From a virus, in IMG/VR virus record IMGVR_UViG_3300042691_023936, positions 22,314 to 86,313 of that record: a stretch of DNA of 64,000 bases; one strand, given 5' to 3'. Under the pieces are notes generated by a model. The model was not told where the DNA came from, did no database searches, and saw only the letters and a program-made list of their open reading frames with translations. Made by a program: the position numbers and the translations under genes. Positions 42,809 through 51,880 of this stretch are shown here, piece after piece. The first letter of the stretch is position 1; each line of letters starts with the position of its first letter.

Positions 42809-44349
42809 TGGATGTTTTATTTATAACCCCCGGAAACGCTAGTGGTATTTACCAAAATTTAGCAAATGATTATGCTGCTATTGAACCACCAACATGGGCT
42901 TTACTATTAGCCGAATCTTGCCGATCAGTAGGGTATAAAGTAGGGTTAATAGATATTAATGCTGAACAGTTAGATAAAGATGAGGTAATAAATAGAATTA
43001 ATACTTTTCAACCCCGTTTAATTTGTTTTGTAGTTTATGGACAGAATGTAAACGCAGGCACCGTAAATATGAGCGGTGCTACGTTTATGTCTAAGTATAT
43101 TAAAGAAAAAAACATTAATATTCCTATTAGTTACTTAGGATCTTATCTTCAAGCATTGCCTATTAAAGCTATGAATGATGAACAATCAATTGATTTTGCT
43201 TTTACTAATGAAGGTGTTTATGCATTACGTAATGTACTCTCTAGACCTAATTTCATGAATGAATTGAGTGATATTAAAGGTATAATATGGAGAGACAATA
43301 ATATTCCTAAAATAAATCTATCTGAAATAGTAGTACCTAATGGAAAAATGGATACTGATCTTCCAGGCTATGCTTGGGATTTATTACCATTTAAAGAAAA
43401 ACCACTTGATTTATATAGAGCACCTATGTGGCATGCTGAGTATGATCAAAATAAGCGTTCACCATATGCTGCTATTCAAACCTCATTAGGGTGTCAATTT
43501 GGATGTGATTTCTGTATGATTAATATATTAAATAGAAATAATGAAGATGAAATAGGTGTAGCTGGTAACTATAGTAATATGCGTCACTGGTCACCTGAGT
43601 TTATTATAAAAGAATTTGATAAATTAGTTGAATTAGGGGTACATACAATTAAAATAACAGATGAAATGTTTTTACTTAATAGGAAATATTATGTTCCTTT
43701 ATGTGAAATGCTTCGAGATAGAGGATATGGTAAATTTTTAAGAATGTGGGCTTATTCACGTGTTGATACAATTAAACATCCTGATTTACTTAAATTAGTA
43801 AGAGAAGCTGGTATTAAGTGGTTGGCATTAGGGATTGAAAGTGGTGATAAAACAGTACGTTTGGAAGTATCTAAAGGTAGATTTGAAGATGTTGATATTG
43901 ATAAAGTAATCCAACATGTTCATGATGCTGATATTGAAGTAATGGCCAACTATATCTTTGGACTCCCAGGCGATAATAAAGAAAGCATGCAGAAAACCTT
44001 GGATTTGTCAAAGGAATTATGTACATTCGGGTGGAATGCATATGCTGCTATGGCACTACCAGGAAGTAAATTATATAAAGAAGCTATTGATAAAGGAATC
44101 CCATTACCTGATACCTATGAAGGATTCTCATTTCATGGTTACAATACATTCCCTTTACCTACAGAAACACTAACAGCAGCTGAAGTATTGGAATTTAGAG
44201 ATAAAGCATTTGATGAATATCACTCATATCCTCCGTTTTTAGAAAAAATTAAAAATAAATTTGGTTCTATAGCAGTTGATAATATTAATAAAATGTTACA
44301 AATTAAACTAACACGTAAAATTATAGAAAATGAAAAATCTTCTAACTAA
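42808..44349 (+). CDS. B12-binding radical SAM enzyme
   Basis: A 513-residue protein with an N-terminal cobalamin-binding domain (residues 1-170) and a radical SAM core at 215-480. LGCQFGCDFC gives Cys229, Cys233 and Cys236. LALGIESGDKTV, ANYIFGLPGDN and ALPGSKLYKEA are typical of B12-radical SAM enzymes that methylate or rearrange unreactive carbons. Together with B12-dependent RNR it means two B12 users in one phage. It produces 5'-deoxyadenosine, a substrate for MTA/SAH nucleosidase. Confidence 0.9.
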   Translation: MDVLFITPGNASGIYQNLANDYAAIEPPTWALLLAESCRSVGYKVGLIDINAEQLDKDEVINRINTFQPRLICFVVYGQNVNAGTVNMSGATFMSKYIKEKNINIPISYLGSYLQALPIKAMNDEQSIDFAFTNEGVYALRNVLSRPNFMNELSDIKGIIWRDNNIPKINLSEIVVPNGKMDTDLPGYAWDLLPFKEKPLDLYRAPMWHAEYDQNKRSPYAAIQTSLGCQFGCDFCMINILNRNNEDEIGVAGNYSNMRHWSPEFIIKEFDKLVELGVHTIKITDEMFLLNRKYYVPLCEMLRDRGYGKFLRMWAYSRVDTIKHPDLLKLVREAGIKWLALGIESGDKTVRLEVSKGRFEDVDIDKVIQHVHDADIEVMANYIFGLPGDNKESMQKTLDLSKELCTFGWNAYAAMALPGSKLYKEAIDKGIPLPDTYEGFSFHGYNTFPLPTETLTAAEVLEFRDKAFDEYHSYPPFLEKIKNKFGSIAVDNINKMLQIKLTRKIIENEKSSN

Positions 44350-44938
44350 AGAACAATTAATTGCTTTTGAAACAGATATAGCAGATTGTTTTAATAATGC
44401 TATGATAAAAGCTCCTGTTCATCTATATGATGGAAATGAAGAACAAATGATTGATATTTTTAAAAAAGTCCAATCAGATGATTGGGTTTTTTGTACTTGG
44501 CGTTCACACTATCAATGTTTATTAAAAGGTGTACCTCAAGAACAAGTTAAAAAAGATATTATAGATGGAAAATCTATTACATTATGTTATCCTGAATATA
44601 ATGTATATTCATCTGCTATAGTAACAGGAAATATTCCTATTGCTACTGGTGTTGCTTTAGATATTAAACGTAAAAAAGGAACTAATCATGTTTGGTGTTT
44701 TGTAGGAGACATGACATCTGAAACAGGTACTTTTTTTGAAAATTGGAAATATGCTGTTAATTATGATTTACCTATTACGTATGTAATTGAAGACAACAGC
44801 AAATCAGTTTGTACTGAAACTAAAAAAACATGGAACTCAGATAACTTGTTTTTTTCTAATGAAACAAGAAAAATTATTTATTATCAATACGAAACAAAAT
44901 ACCCTCACGCAGGTGCTGGTAAAAGAATCCAATTTTAA
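44330..44938 (+). CDS. TPP enzyme alpha subunit (E1/transketolase N-half)
   Basis: A 202-residue thiamine diphosphate-binding half. CTWRSHYQCLLKGVP and GDMTSETGTFFENWKYAV then LPITYVIEDNSKSV carry the GDx(25-30)N TPP motif. Together with the next gene it forms a complete E1-like or transketolase-like enzyme. It overlaps the radical SAM gene by 20 bases. In deoxysugar loci such pairs can supply carbon-carbon bond formation or oxidation; the substrate is unknown. Confidence 0.8.
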   Translation: MKNLLTKEQLIAFETDIADCFNNAMIKAPVHLYDGNEEQMIDIFKKVQSDDWVFCTWRSHYQCLLKGVPQEQVKKDIIDGKSITLCYPEYNVYSSAIVTGNIPIATGVALDIKRKKGTNHVWCFVGDMTSETGTFFENWKYAVNYDLPITYVIEDNSKSVCTETKKTWNSDNLFFSNETRKIIYYQYETKYPHAGAGKRIQF

Positions 44939-44940
44939 TT

Positions 44941-45477
44941 ATGAAATATTTTGATGAATTAAAGCGATCTATGGATTGGCTTAGTGAAAAACCAGACACC
45001 CTATTCTTAGGACAGGCTGTGGAATATGCTGGAACTGCAATTACTAATACATTAAAAGATGTAGACAGAAATAAAATGCTTGAAATGCCCGTAAATGAAG
45101 ATATGCAAATGGGCATGACATTAGGTATGGCTTTAAATAACACAGTACCTATTTCTATTTACCCTAGATGGAATTTTTTATTATTAGCAGCTAACCAGTT
45201 AGTAAACCATATAGATAAAATTAAAATTATGTCTGATGGTGGGTATGCACCTAAAATCATTATTAGAACATCTATTGGTGCACAACGCCCACTTCATCCT
45301 CAGCACCAACATATTGCTGATTTTACACCTGGTTTTAAAGCTATGTGTGATTGGGTTGATTTTATTAGATTAGATGAACCTTACCAAATTTTTGATGCAT
45401 TTAAATATGCATATGAAAGAACAGATAACCGTCCAACTGTACTAGTTGAATGGGGAGATTACTACGGAGAAAAATAA
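44941..45477 (+). CDS. TPP enzyme beta subunit (transketolase C-half)
   Basis: A 178-residue pyrimidine-binding half: LFLGQAVEYAGTA, EMPVNEDMQMGMTLGMAL (with the Glu that activates TPP), and IYPRWNFLLLAANQLVNHI, PKIIIRTSIGAQRPLHPQHQ. The third domain of transketolases is absent. It follows the alpha gene with two bases between them, so the two are made together. Confidence 0.8.
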   Translation: MKYFDELKRSMDWLSEKPDTLFLGQAVEYAGTAITNTLKDVDRNKMLEMPVNEDMQMGMTLGMALNNTVPISIYPRWNFLLLAANQLVNHIDKIKIMSDGGYAPKIIIRTSIGAQRPLHPQHQHIADFTPGFKAMCDWVDFIRLDEPYQIFDAFKYAYERTDNRPTVLVEWGDYYGEK

Positions 45478-45480
45478 CAT

Positions 45481-46656
45481 ATGAATAACTTTTATTTACC
45501 TTTAATGAGTGATAATATTGATAAAGAAGATATCAATTCACTAATTGACTTTTTAAGTCAAGATCAAATACCTAAATTAACCAACGGACCTAAAGTCATT
45601 GAATTTGAAAACAAATGGGGTGAATGGTTAGGAACTAAATATAATCTAATGGTTAACTCAGGAGCATCTGCTAATGAATTAACAATGTTAGCTTTAAATT
45701 ACATACACGGCCAAGGTGAAATTATAGTACCACCACTTACTTGGATTTCAGATATTTCATCTGTTATTTTTAGTGGATTTAAACCTGTATTTTGTGATAT
45801 TAATTTAAAGAATTTCTCATTTGATATTGATAAATTAAAACAAACAATCACACCTGATACTAAAGCTATATTCTTAACTCATGTATTAGGTATTAATGCT
45901 TTAACTGATGAGTTAATTCAGTTATGTAAAGATAACAATATATTATTGATTGAAGATGTTTGTGAATCACACGGTGTAACATTTAAAGGACAAAAAGCTG
46001 GTTCAATTGGTTTTGCTTCTAATTTTAGTTTTTATTTTGCACATCATATGTCTACTATTGAAGGTGGAATGATCTGTACTAATGATGAATATTTTTATCA
46101 AGTATGTAGAGCATTACGTTCTCATGGTATGACTAGAGAAATGACTGATAATAATTTAAAACAAGAAATCATTGAAAACCACCCTGATTTAAATCCAGAT
46201 TTTATTTTCCTACACCCAGCACATAATTTTAGAAGTACTGAAATCAATGCAGTAATTGGTTTATCTCAAATTAAAAAATTAGATTCAAATAACACACATA
46301 GAATAGATAATTTTAATTATTTTATGAGTAAACTAGATTCTAACAAATACCATACTGATATTGAATTAGAAGGTCAATGTAACTATGCTTTTATAATTGT
46401 ATTAAAAGATGGTTCATTTGAAATGAGAGATAAAGTAGAATCAACATTACGAGAAAAAGGTATTGAATTTAGAAGAGGCTTATCAGGTGGTGGTAATCAA
46501 TTAAGACAACCATATTTTAAGAAAAACTATAACATCAACTATGATGATTTTAAAAATATGGATCATGTTCATCATTTTGGTTGGTATGTTGGTAATTACC
46601 CAACATTAGAAAGAGAAAAAATTGATACATTAATTAAAACACTAAACAATCTATGA
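45481..46656 (+). CDS. ColD/RfbH-like PLP sugar dehydratase
   Basis: A 391-residue DegT-fold enzyme. PLP-site features: VNSGASANELTML, LIEDVCESHG and FSFYFAHHMSTIEGGM (182-197). At the position of the usual PLP Lys stands His (188-189, HH), as in ColD and RfbH, which remove a 3-hydroxyl from a nucleotide sugar rather than aminate it. It would make a 3-deoxysugar. It overlaps the next gene by 4 bases. Confidence 0.85.
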   Translation: MNNFYLPLMSDNIDKEDINSLIDFLSQDQIPKLTNGPKVIEFENKWGEWLGTKYNLMVNSGASANELTMLALNYIHGQGEIIVPPLTWISDISSVIFSGFKPVFCDINLKNFSFDIDKLKQTITPDTKAIFLTHVLGINALTDELIQLCKDNNILLIEDVCESHGVTFKGQKAGSIGFASNFSFYFAHHMSTIEGGMICTNDEYFYQVCRALRSHGMTREMTDNNLKQEIIENHPDLNPDFIFLHPAHNFRSTEINAVIGLSQIKKLDSNNTHRIDNFNYFMSKLDSNKYHTDIELEGQCNYAFIIVLKDGSFEMRDKVESTLREKGIEFRRGLSGGGNQLRQPYFKKNYNINYDDFKNMDHVHHFGWYVGNYPTLEREKIDTLIKTLNNL

Positions 46657-47147
46657 GAATACCAGTACACCCAGATGTAAAGATTTATAACCACGATGTC
46701 CATTATGATTTTAGAGGTGAATTATGGACATTATGGAAAGAAGGCGAATTTCCTAGAACTGATGTTAAATTCAATCATGATAAGATTTCTACCTCAAGAA
46801 AACATGTTTTAAGGGGAATCCATGGTGATTCTAAAGCATGGAAGTTAGTAGAATGTCTTTATGGTGAGCTATATTTTGTTGTTGTAGATAATAGACCTGA
46901 ATCAAAAAACTACAAGAATTGGACAGGTATGATGCTCTCAGACAAAACAAGACAATCAGTATTACTCCCCCCAGGATTTGGAAACGGATTTTTAGTAATG
47001 AGTGATCATTCAGTATTTCATTATAAATGGGCATATGAAGGAAAATACCCAGATGTTGATGAACAATTTACATTAAAATGGAATGATCCTGAATTAGATA
47101 TTGAATGGCCTATTGATAACCCAATTTTACAAAAAAGAGATAAATAA
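46653..47147 (+). CDS. rmlC: RmlC-like 3,5-epimerase
   Basis: A 164-residue cupin. KHVLRGIHGDSKAWKLV carries the RmlC catalytic His region (RGIH) and the Lys, and SVLLPPGFGNGFLVMSD is the conserved Pro-Gly loop. A Tyr proton donor may be in FHYKWAYEG. It would epimerise a 4-keto-sugar at C3 and C5, consistent with deoxysugar synthesis. It overlaps apt by one base. Confidence 0.85.
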   Translation: MRIPVHPDVKIYNHDVHYDFRGELWTLWKEGEFPRTDVKFNHDKISTSRKHVLRGIHGDSKAWKLVECLYGELYFVVVDNRPESKNYKNWTGMMLSDKTRQSVLLPPGFGNGFLVMSDHSVFHYKWAYEGKYPDVDEQFTLKWNDPELDIEWPIDNPILQKRDK

Positions 47148-47626
47148 TGAATTTTAAAAATTTTATTAGAGAAGTTCCTGATTTCCCTAAACCAGGGGTT
47201 TCATTTAAGGATATATCGCCTTTATTGCAATCACCTATGTTTCCTTATATTATTGCACAAATAAAAGCACTATCATCTATTCCTAATTATTGGGTAGGTA
47301 TTGATTCTAGAGGCTTTATATTCGCCTCAGCCTTATCTATGTCTAGTGGAGGTGGATTAGTAATGTGTAGGAAAAAAGGTAAATTACCTCCTCCAGTTGT
47401 AAGTGAAACATACAGTTTGGAATATGGTGAAGATACATTAGAAATGCAACCTGGTAGAGGTACTGTAGTAATAGTAGATGATGTTTATGCTACTGGTGGT
47501 ACTATGGATGCTGTTGAAAAATTATGTATTAAAGCAGGGTATAATGTTATAGATAAATTAGTATTAATTGATTTAAAATTTCTTCATGAACCCACAAATG
47601 TTAAGAGTTTAATACAGTATGAGTAA
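47147..47626 (+). CDS. apt: Adenine phosphoribosyltransferase
   Basis: A 159-residue APRT: VPDFPKPGVSFKDISPLL is the family N-terminus, VGIDSRGFIFASAL the adenine region, RGTVVIVDDVYATGGTMDA the PRPP loop. It converts adenine to AMP. Unexpected inside a sugar locus, but the next gene releases adenine. It overlaps that gene by 8 bases. Confidence 0.9.
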   Translation: MNFKNFIREVPDFPKPGVSFKDISPLLQSPMFPYIIAQIKALSSIPNYWVGIDSRGFIFASALSMSSGGGLVMCRKKGKLPPPVVSETYSLEYGEDTLEMQPGRGTVVIVDDVYATGGTMDAVEKLCIKAGYNVIDKLVLIDLKFLHEPTNVKSLIQYE

Positions 47627-48173
47627 AGTTTTTATAATAGCACTAACAGATGAAACAGGTGGTGTTGGAGAGATAGGAAATTATCCTATTATATATAGTG
47701 GTGTTGGTAAAATTAATGCTACTATGGCTGCTTATAATGCCTTTACTAAAGGATATACTGAGGTTATTAATATTGGGTCTTGTGGGTCATTAAAACATAA
47801 ACCAGGAACAATAATTAAAGTAGGATCTGTATTTCAAGATATAGATGCTAGACCTTTATGTGAATATGGAGAAACACCATTTGAACCACAATATAAACAA
47901 GTAGTTTTAGATAGAACTACCCTTTCTACTTGTTTTTCTACAGATTATTTCATAGATTTATCTCAGAAAGAAAAATATTCTAAAGAATACATCAAAATGG
48001 TAAATAATTGTGATATATTTGATATGGAATGTTTTGCTTTAGCTAAAGTATGTCATCGTTTCAACATTAAATTTAGCTCATATAAATGGGTTTCAGATAA
48101 TGGTGATGGTGGTGATTGGAAAGAAAATTGTAAAATAGGTTTTGAACAAGTAAAACGATTATTGAATGAGTAA
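47619..48173 (+). CDS. MTA/SAH nucleosidase-like enzyme
   Basis: A 184-residue protein of the purine nucleoside phosphorylase/MTAN superfamily: YSGVGKINATMAAY, VINIGSCGSL, FDMECFALAKVC (Asp-Met-Glu ribose site), YKWVSDNGDGG (catalytic Asp). It is shorter than MTAN (about 230). It would cleave SAH, methylthioadenosine or 5'-deoxyadenosine and release adenine. It overlaps the flanking genes by 8 bases. Confidence 0.8.
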   Translation: MSKVFIIALTDETGGVGEIGNYPIIYSGVGKINATMAAYNAFTKGYTEVINIGSCGSLKHKPGTIIKVGSVFQDIDARPLCEYGETPFEPQYKQVVLDRTTLSTCFSTDYFIDLSQKEKYSKEYIKMVNNCDIFDMECFALAKVCHRFNIKFSSYKWVSDNGDGGDWKENCKIGFEQVKRLLNE

Positions 48174-48948
48174 TCTAAAAAAAGAAGAATTTAAAAATTT
48201 TAATGTATTAATTATAGGTGATACATGTATAGATCAATTTATTTATGGTTCTGCTGTTCGTTTAGCACCCGAAGCACCTGTACCTGTATTTAATCCGTTA
48301 AATGAAGAAACTAATGCAGGAATGGCAGGCAATGTTGTTGCTAATCTAAAAGCATTAGGCATCCATACTTATTTTATATGCAACCCAGAAATTGTTACTA
48401 AAACAAGATATGTTGATGATAGATCCGGACAAATTTTATTACGTGTAGATAAAAATGATAAAATAGCTCCAATTGAACCTGGTACAATTAAATCTATAAA
48501 AAACAATATGGTTAATGGTACTAAATTAGATGCTATTATTGTTAGTGATTATGATAAAGGTTTTCTAGGAGAAGAAGATATTCAATTTATTTGTGAAAAT
48601 AATACTAATGTATTCATCGATACTAAAAAAATACTAGATAAATGGTGTGTTAATGCTTCATTTATTAAAATAAATCATGTTGAGTATGAACACACAGAAT
48701 ATTCTTTAAAAGACTTAAACATTGAAGACAAATTAATCATTACTTTATCAAACAAAGGATGCCAGTATAAAGGTAAATTATTTCCCGTTAATAAAGTTCA
48801 AATTAAAGACGTATCTGGAGCAGGAGATACTTTCCTTTCAGGATTAGTAGCAGAATATGTTTTAACTAAAAATATAGAAAAATCAATTAAATTTGCCCAA
48901 GAATGTGCTACTGTAGTAGTACAAAAACAAGGCGTAGCAACAGTATAA
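48166..48948 (+). CDS. PfkB/HldE-type sugar kinase
   Basis: A 260-residue ribokinase-fold kinase. IIGDTCIDQFIYGSAVRLAPEAPVPVF, then GMAGNVVANLKALG is the HldE (heptose-7-phosphate kinase) signature, and DVSGAGDTFLSGL the catalytic Asp region. It is slightly shorter than the HldE kinase domain and lacks the adenylyltransferase half. It would phosphorylate a sugar, perhaps a heptose. Confidence 0.85.
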   Translation: MSNLKKEEFKNFNVLIIGDTCIDQFIYGSAVRLAPEAPVPVFNPLNEETNAGMAGNVVANLKALGIHTYFICNPEIVTKTRYVDDRSGQILLRVDKNDKIAPIEPGTIKSIKNNMVNGTKLDAIIVSDYDKGFLGEEDIQFICENNTNVFIDTKKILDKWCVNASFIKINHVEYEHTEYSLKDLNIEDKLIITLSNKGCQYKGKLFPVNKVQIKDVSGAGDTFLSGLVAEYVLTKNIEKSIKFAQECATVVVQKQGVATV

Positions 48949-48950
48949 TT

Positions 48951-50630
48951 ATGGTCACGTATAACATAGAATCAGTAGGCAATGTATCTTTTCATGAGCC
49001 ACTCAATGCAGAAGCATTTAAATTTAAACATGAAAAATTTTCAGAATTAATTCCCAAAGGCTCAATTGTTTTAGATATTGGTGCTCACGTTGGTGGATTT
49101 AGTATTGTATTTGGGAGTTGTGTAGGTGAAAATGGTAAAGTACTTGCTTTTGAACCTAATCCTAAAACGTATGGTGTGTTAGTAGAAAATGCAAAAAATA
49201 ACCCTACTTTTAATATCATTCCTCACAATTTAGCTAGCACCCCTGAAACCAAAAAATACACATTTAATTATTCAGATCCTACTTTATATAATAATGGAAT
49301 GAATGGTGGTTATTTTGATGAACTAAAATATGGGGAACAAATAAAACAATTTCATGGTTATAAAGTAGAAGTAAATGGAGTAAATACTATTGATTTCTTA
49401 AAAGAAAAATATAGTGATTTAGTTGATAAAATTAACTTTATTAAAACCGATACTGAAGGGTTAGATAAAGAAGTGTTAAAAACATTAGCACCGCTTATCA
49501 AGAAAAATAAACCTGTATTAATGGTTGAAGCATTTAGAAGTTTAAATGAGGAAGAAATTGAAGATTTTTATAATGTTTTAAAATCGTTTGATTATGAAAT
49601 ATATGATGTATCTCCTTTGGATAATAAAACAGATTGTACTGGTCCCTTAACTAAAGAAGAATTTGGACATTATGTTCATCACGTAGTAGATAATGGTAAT
49701 TTTTTCTGTTTCCATAAAGATGAAGTTCATAAATATAATTTGCCTCTTACTAAACCTGGTAAAACAGCAGTTGTTGTTTTTGGTAGAAATGATGGATATA
49801 AAGAAAAAGAACGATTTGCCATTCACTTAACTACAATGTTGGAAACATTTGATGAAGTAATTTATGTAGATTGGAATTCACCAACTCATAGTTTTTTATA
49901 TGATGTTATGGATTTAATTCCTAAAACTGGTAGATTAAAACATTTTGCTATTCCACCTGAATATGCGGATATGATGACCATGAATGATCCTAAAGCCCAA
50001 GTATGTAATACAGTTTTAGCATTTAATCTAGGTATAAGGCGCACTGATGCTGAATGGATTGTATTATCTACTACTGATATTATTCCTCCAACTAAAGAAG
50101 CATTAAATGATTTTATTTTTAAAGCAAATAAAAATGCAATGTATTCGTTTAGTAGAAGAGATATTGAGTATGATGATGTAATTGCTAATCTAAATAATTT
50201 AAATGAACATAGAAAACATCTAGATGCAACCACAGAACCAAGATATTTCCCAACTAAAGTAACCCCTAATGATAATTACAGTATGTTTAACTGCTGTGGT
50301 GATTTTCAATTAGCAACTAAGAATCTATGGTTTAAAATTAGAGGATATGAAGAACCTATGTTATATGCTTGTTTTGTAGATACAAATGCTCAAAAGAAAG
50401 CTGTTTTATACGGATTTGATTTAGTACCAGTATATGATGTTCCTTTGTATCATATGTCTCATAAAGGTATGGGGAATGATGGAGCATCACCTTCAAAACA
50501 ATTTTATAACGATGCTGGAGAATGGGTAGAATATTTTGACAAATACATAGAACATGATCATATTATGTTTTCACGTAATGCTGATACTTGGGGATTTTCA
50601 AATGTTGAAATTGAGTATGAGGTGATTTAA
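48951..50630 (+). CDS. FkbM methyltransferase fused to GT-like domain
   Basis: A 559-residue two-domain protein. Residues 1-245 are an FkbM-type methyltransferase: IVLDIGAHVGGFSIVFG (SAM loop), VLAFEPNPKTYGVL, and INFIKTDTEGLDKEVL. Residues about 265-559 start AVVVFGRNDGYKEKERFAIHL and contain WIVLSTTDIIPP, a GT-A-like domain. It would methylate and glycosylate the same substrate. The start is taken at 48951 because upstream codons lie in the kinase gene. Confidence 0.78.
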   Translation: MVTYNIESVGNVSFHEPLNAEAFKFKHEKFSELIPKGSIVLDIGAHVGGFSIVFGSCVGENGKVLAFEPNPKTYGVLVENAKNNPTFNIIPHNLASTPETKKYTFNYSDPTLYNNGMNGGYFDELKYGEQIKQFHGYKVEVNGVNTIDFLKEKYSDLVDKINFIKTDTEGLDKEVLKTLAPLIKKNKPVLMVEAFRSLNEEEIEDFYNVLKSFDYEIYDVSPLDNKTDCTGPLTKEEFGHYVHHVVDNGNFFCFHKDEVHKYNLPLTKPGKTAVVVFGRNDGYKEKERFAIHLTTMLETFDEVIYVDWNSPTHSFLYDVMDLIPKTGRLKHFAIPPEYADMMTMNDPKAQVCNTVLAFNLGIRRTDAEWIVLSTTDIIPPTKEALNDFIFKANKNAMYSFSRRDIEYDDVIANLNNLNEHRKHLDATTEPRYFPTKVTPNDNYSMFNCCGDFQLATKNLWFKIRGYEEPMLYACFVDTNAQKKAVLYGFDLVPVYDVPLYHMSHKGMGNDGASPSKQFYNDAGEWVEYFDKYIEHDHIMFSRNADTWGFSNVEIEYEVI

Positions 50631-50636
50631 TATTTA
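50629..50636 (+). promoter_or_regulatory. Bare AATATTTA promoter element
   Basis: AATATTTATTTAAA overlaps the FkbM stop codon and precedes the clpP-like start by 14 bases, with no TTTGG box. Confidence 0.35.
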
Positions 50637-50650
50637 TTTAAAATAAATTT

Positions 50651-51196
50651 ATGACAAAAAATAAACGTATTTTAGATAAATCAAGTAGAGTAATAACTTT
50701 AGGTGATATAAACAACGATAATGCGTGTTCTGTAATAAATTTTATTTATGATATAAATAACGAAGATGAACCTAAAGAAGCAGACAAACGCAAACCAATT
50801 CAATTAATTATAAACTCACAAGGAGGAAGTGTATATGATGGTATAGGAATAGTAGACGTTATTGAACAATCTATAACACCTATACATATATATGTTCATG
50901 GTCAGGCACAATCAATGGCTTTTGCTATAGTTACATCAGGACATTATAGATATGCAGGAAAACGTGCAGTTTTTATGTATCATCAAGTAAGTTGGGAAAT
51001 GGCTCAAGAAAAACTTATACAACATGAACAAGAAGTAAAAGAAGGAAAACGTTTGTGGAAAGTATATGATGATATTGTTTTAACTAATACTAAAATACAA
51101 TTAAAACAATTAAAACAAATCCATAAGGAACGTAAAGAATGGTATCTGACTGCAGAAGAAGCACTTAAATTAGGTGTAATTGACGAAATTCTTTAA
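50651..51196 (+). CDS. ClpP-like serine protease
   Basis: A 181-residue ClpP-fold protease. NSQGGSVYDGIGI is the family Gly loop, GQAQSMAFA has the catalytic Ser88 and VFMYHQVS the catalytic His111; a following Asp in KVYDDIV (about 140) completes the triad. In T4-like phages ClpP-type enzymes can be prohead proteases, but no capsid gene is near. It is preceded by a bare promoter element. Confidence 0.82.
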   Translation: MTKNKRILDKSSRVITLGDINNDNACSVINFIYDINNEDEPKEADKRKPIQLIINSQGGSVYDGIGIVDVIEQSITPIHIYVHGQAQSMAFAIVTSGHYRYAGKRAVFMYHQVSWEMAQEKLIQHEQEVKEGKRLWKVYDDIVLTNTKIQLKQLKQIHKERKEWYLTAEEALKLGVIDEIL

Positions 51197-51201
51197 TATT
51201 A

Positions 51202-51209
51202 TATATTTA
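51202..51209 (+). promoter_or_regulatory. Bare TATATTTA promoter element
   Basis: ATTATATATTTATTAATG lies about 48 bases before the 51257 gene, in the only gap of that operon. Confidence 0.35.
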
Positions 51210-51256
51210 TTAATGTGTTAAAATAGGAAAACTAAATAACAATAAATACAAATAAT

Positions 51257-51541
51257 ATGAACCCAAAATTAATAGTAGATATAAACAAAAACGAAACAAA
51301 AAAGGGTATTAAAGTACAATTCGTGTTTCCTGAGCAACTTCAAGGTGATCAAAAAGCTGAAATGACTCAAAAGATACAACAAAAGTTAACTCAAGGGTTA
51401 ATGCCCTATAAATTAACTGTAAGTCAAGACACAGATGTACCTTATGAAAACATAATAGGATTTTTAATTCCTATATCAGACATAAAACTACTAATTAAAG
51501 ATGCAATAATGGGTACCGATAAAGTACCAAATAATATGTAA
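51257..51541 (+). CDS. Hypothetical protein, 94 aa
   Basis: A small soluble protein with an alternating strand-helix pattern (KGIKVQFVFPEQL, a Gln/Lys-rich helix, IGFLIPISDIKLLIK). No family is recognised. It is the first of four closely packed genes leading to an HNH-like protein and may belong to a transcription or DNA-binding set. Confidence 0.6.
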   Translation: MNPKLIVDINKNETKKGIKVQFVFPEQLQGDQKAEMTQKIQQKLTQGLMPYKLTVSQDTDVPYENIIGFLIPISDIKLLIKDAIMGTDKVPNNM

Positions 51542-51544
51542 TAT

Positions 51545-51880
51545 ATGAAAAAAAGAAAAATACCAATTCTTAAATTATCTATATCTTCGGATACAGATTA
51601 TTCTGAAATGATAAATATCCCTGGTGTAAAAGACGTTGTGATAGATGAGTTGGTATTAGCTATTAAAGAAGGAGTACTAAATAAAAAGAAAAGTATATCC
51701 TTATTTGCCTTAGCAAACACAGAATATTATATTAATGTAGATAAAGAGCAATGGAATGCTTCTTTAAACAATGCTTTAAATTATTATGTTAATATAGAAA
51801 ATTACAATAAATGTATTGAATGTAGAGATATTATAAATCAATTAAGTTATGAACAACCATCCAGAAAATCAGACAAATAA
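51545..51880 (+). CDS. Hypothetical protein, 111 aa
   Basis: A soluble, mostly helical protein ending NIENYNKCIECRDIINQL, similar in arrangement to short phage proteins that bind each other. It overlaps the next gene by 32 bases in another frame, unusually long for this phage. No motif is seen. Confidence 0.6.
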   Translation: MKKRKIPILKLSISSDTDYSEMINIPGVKDVVIDELVLAIKEGVLNKKKSISLFALANTEYYINVDKEQWNASLNNALNYYVNIENYNKCIECRDIINQLSYEQPSRKSDK

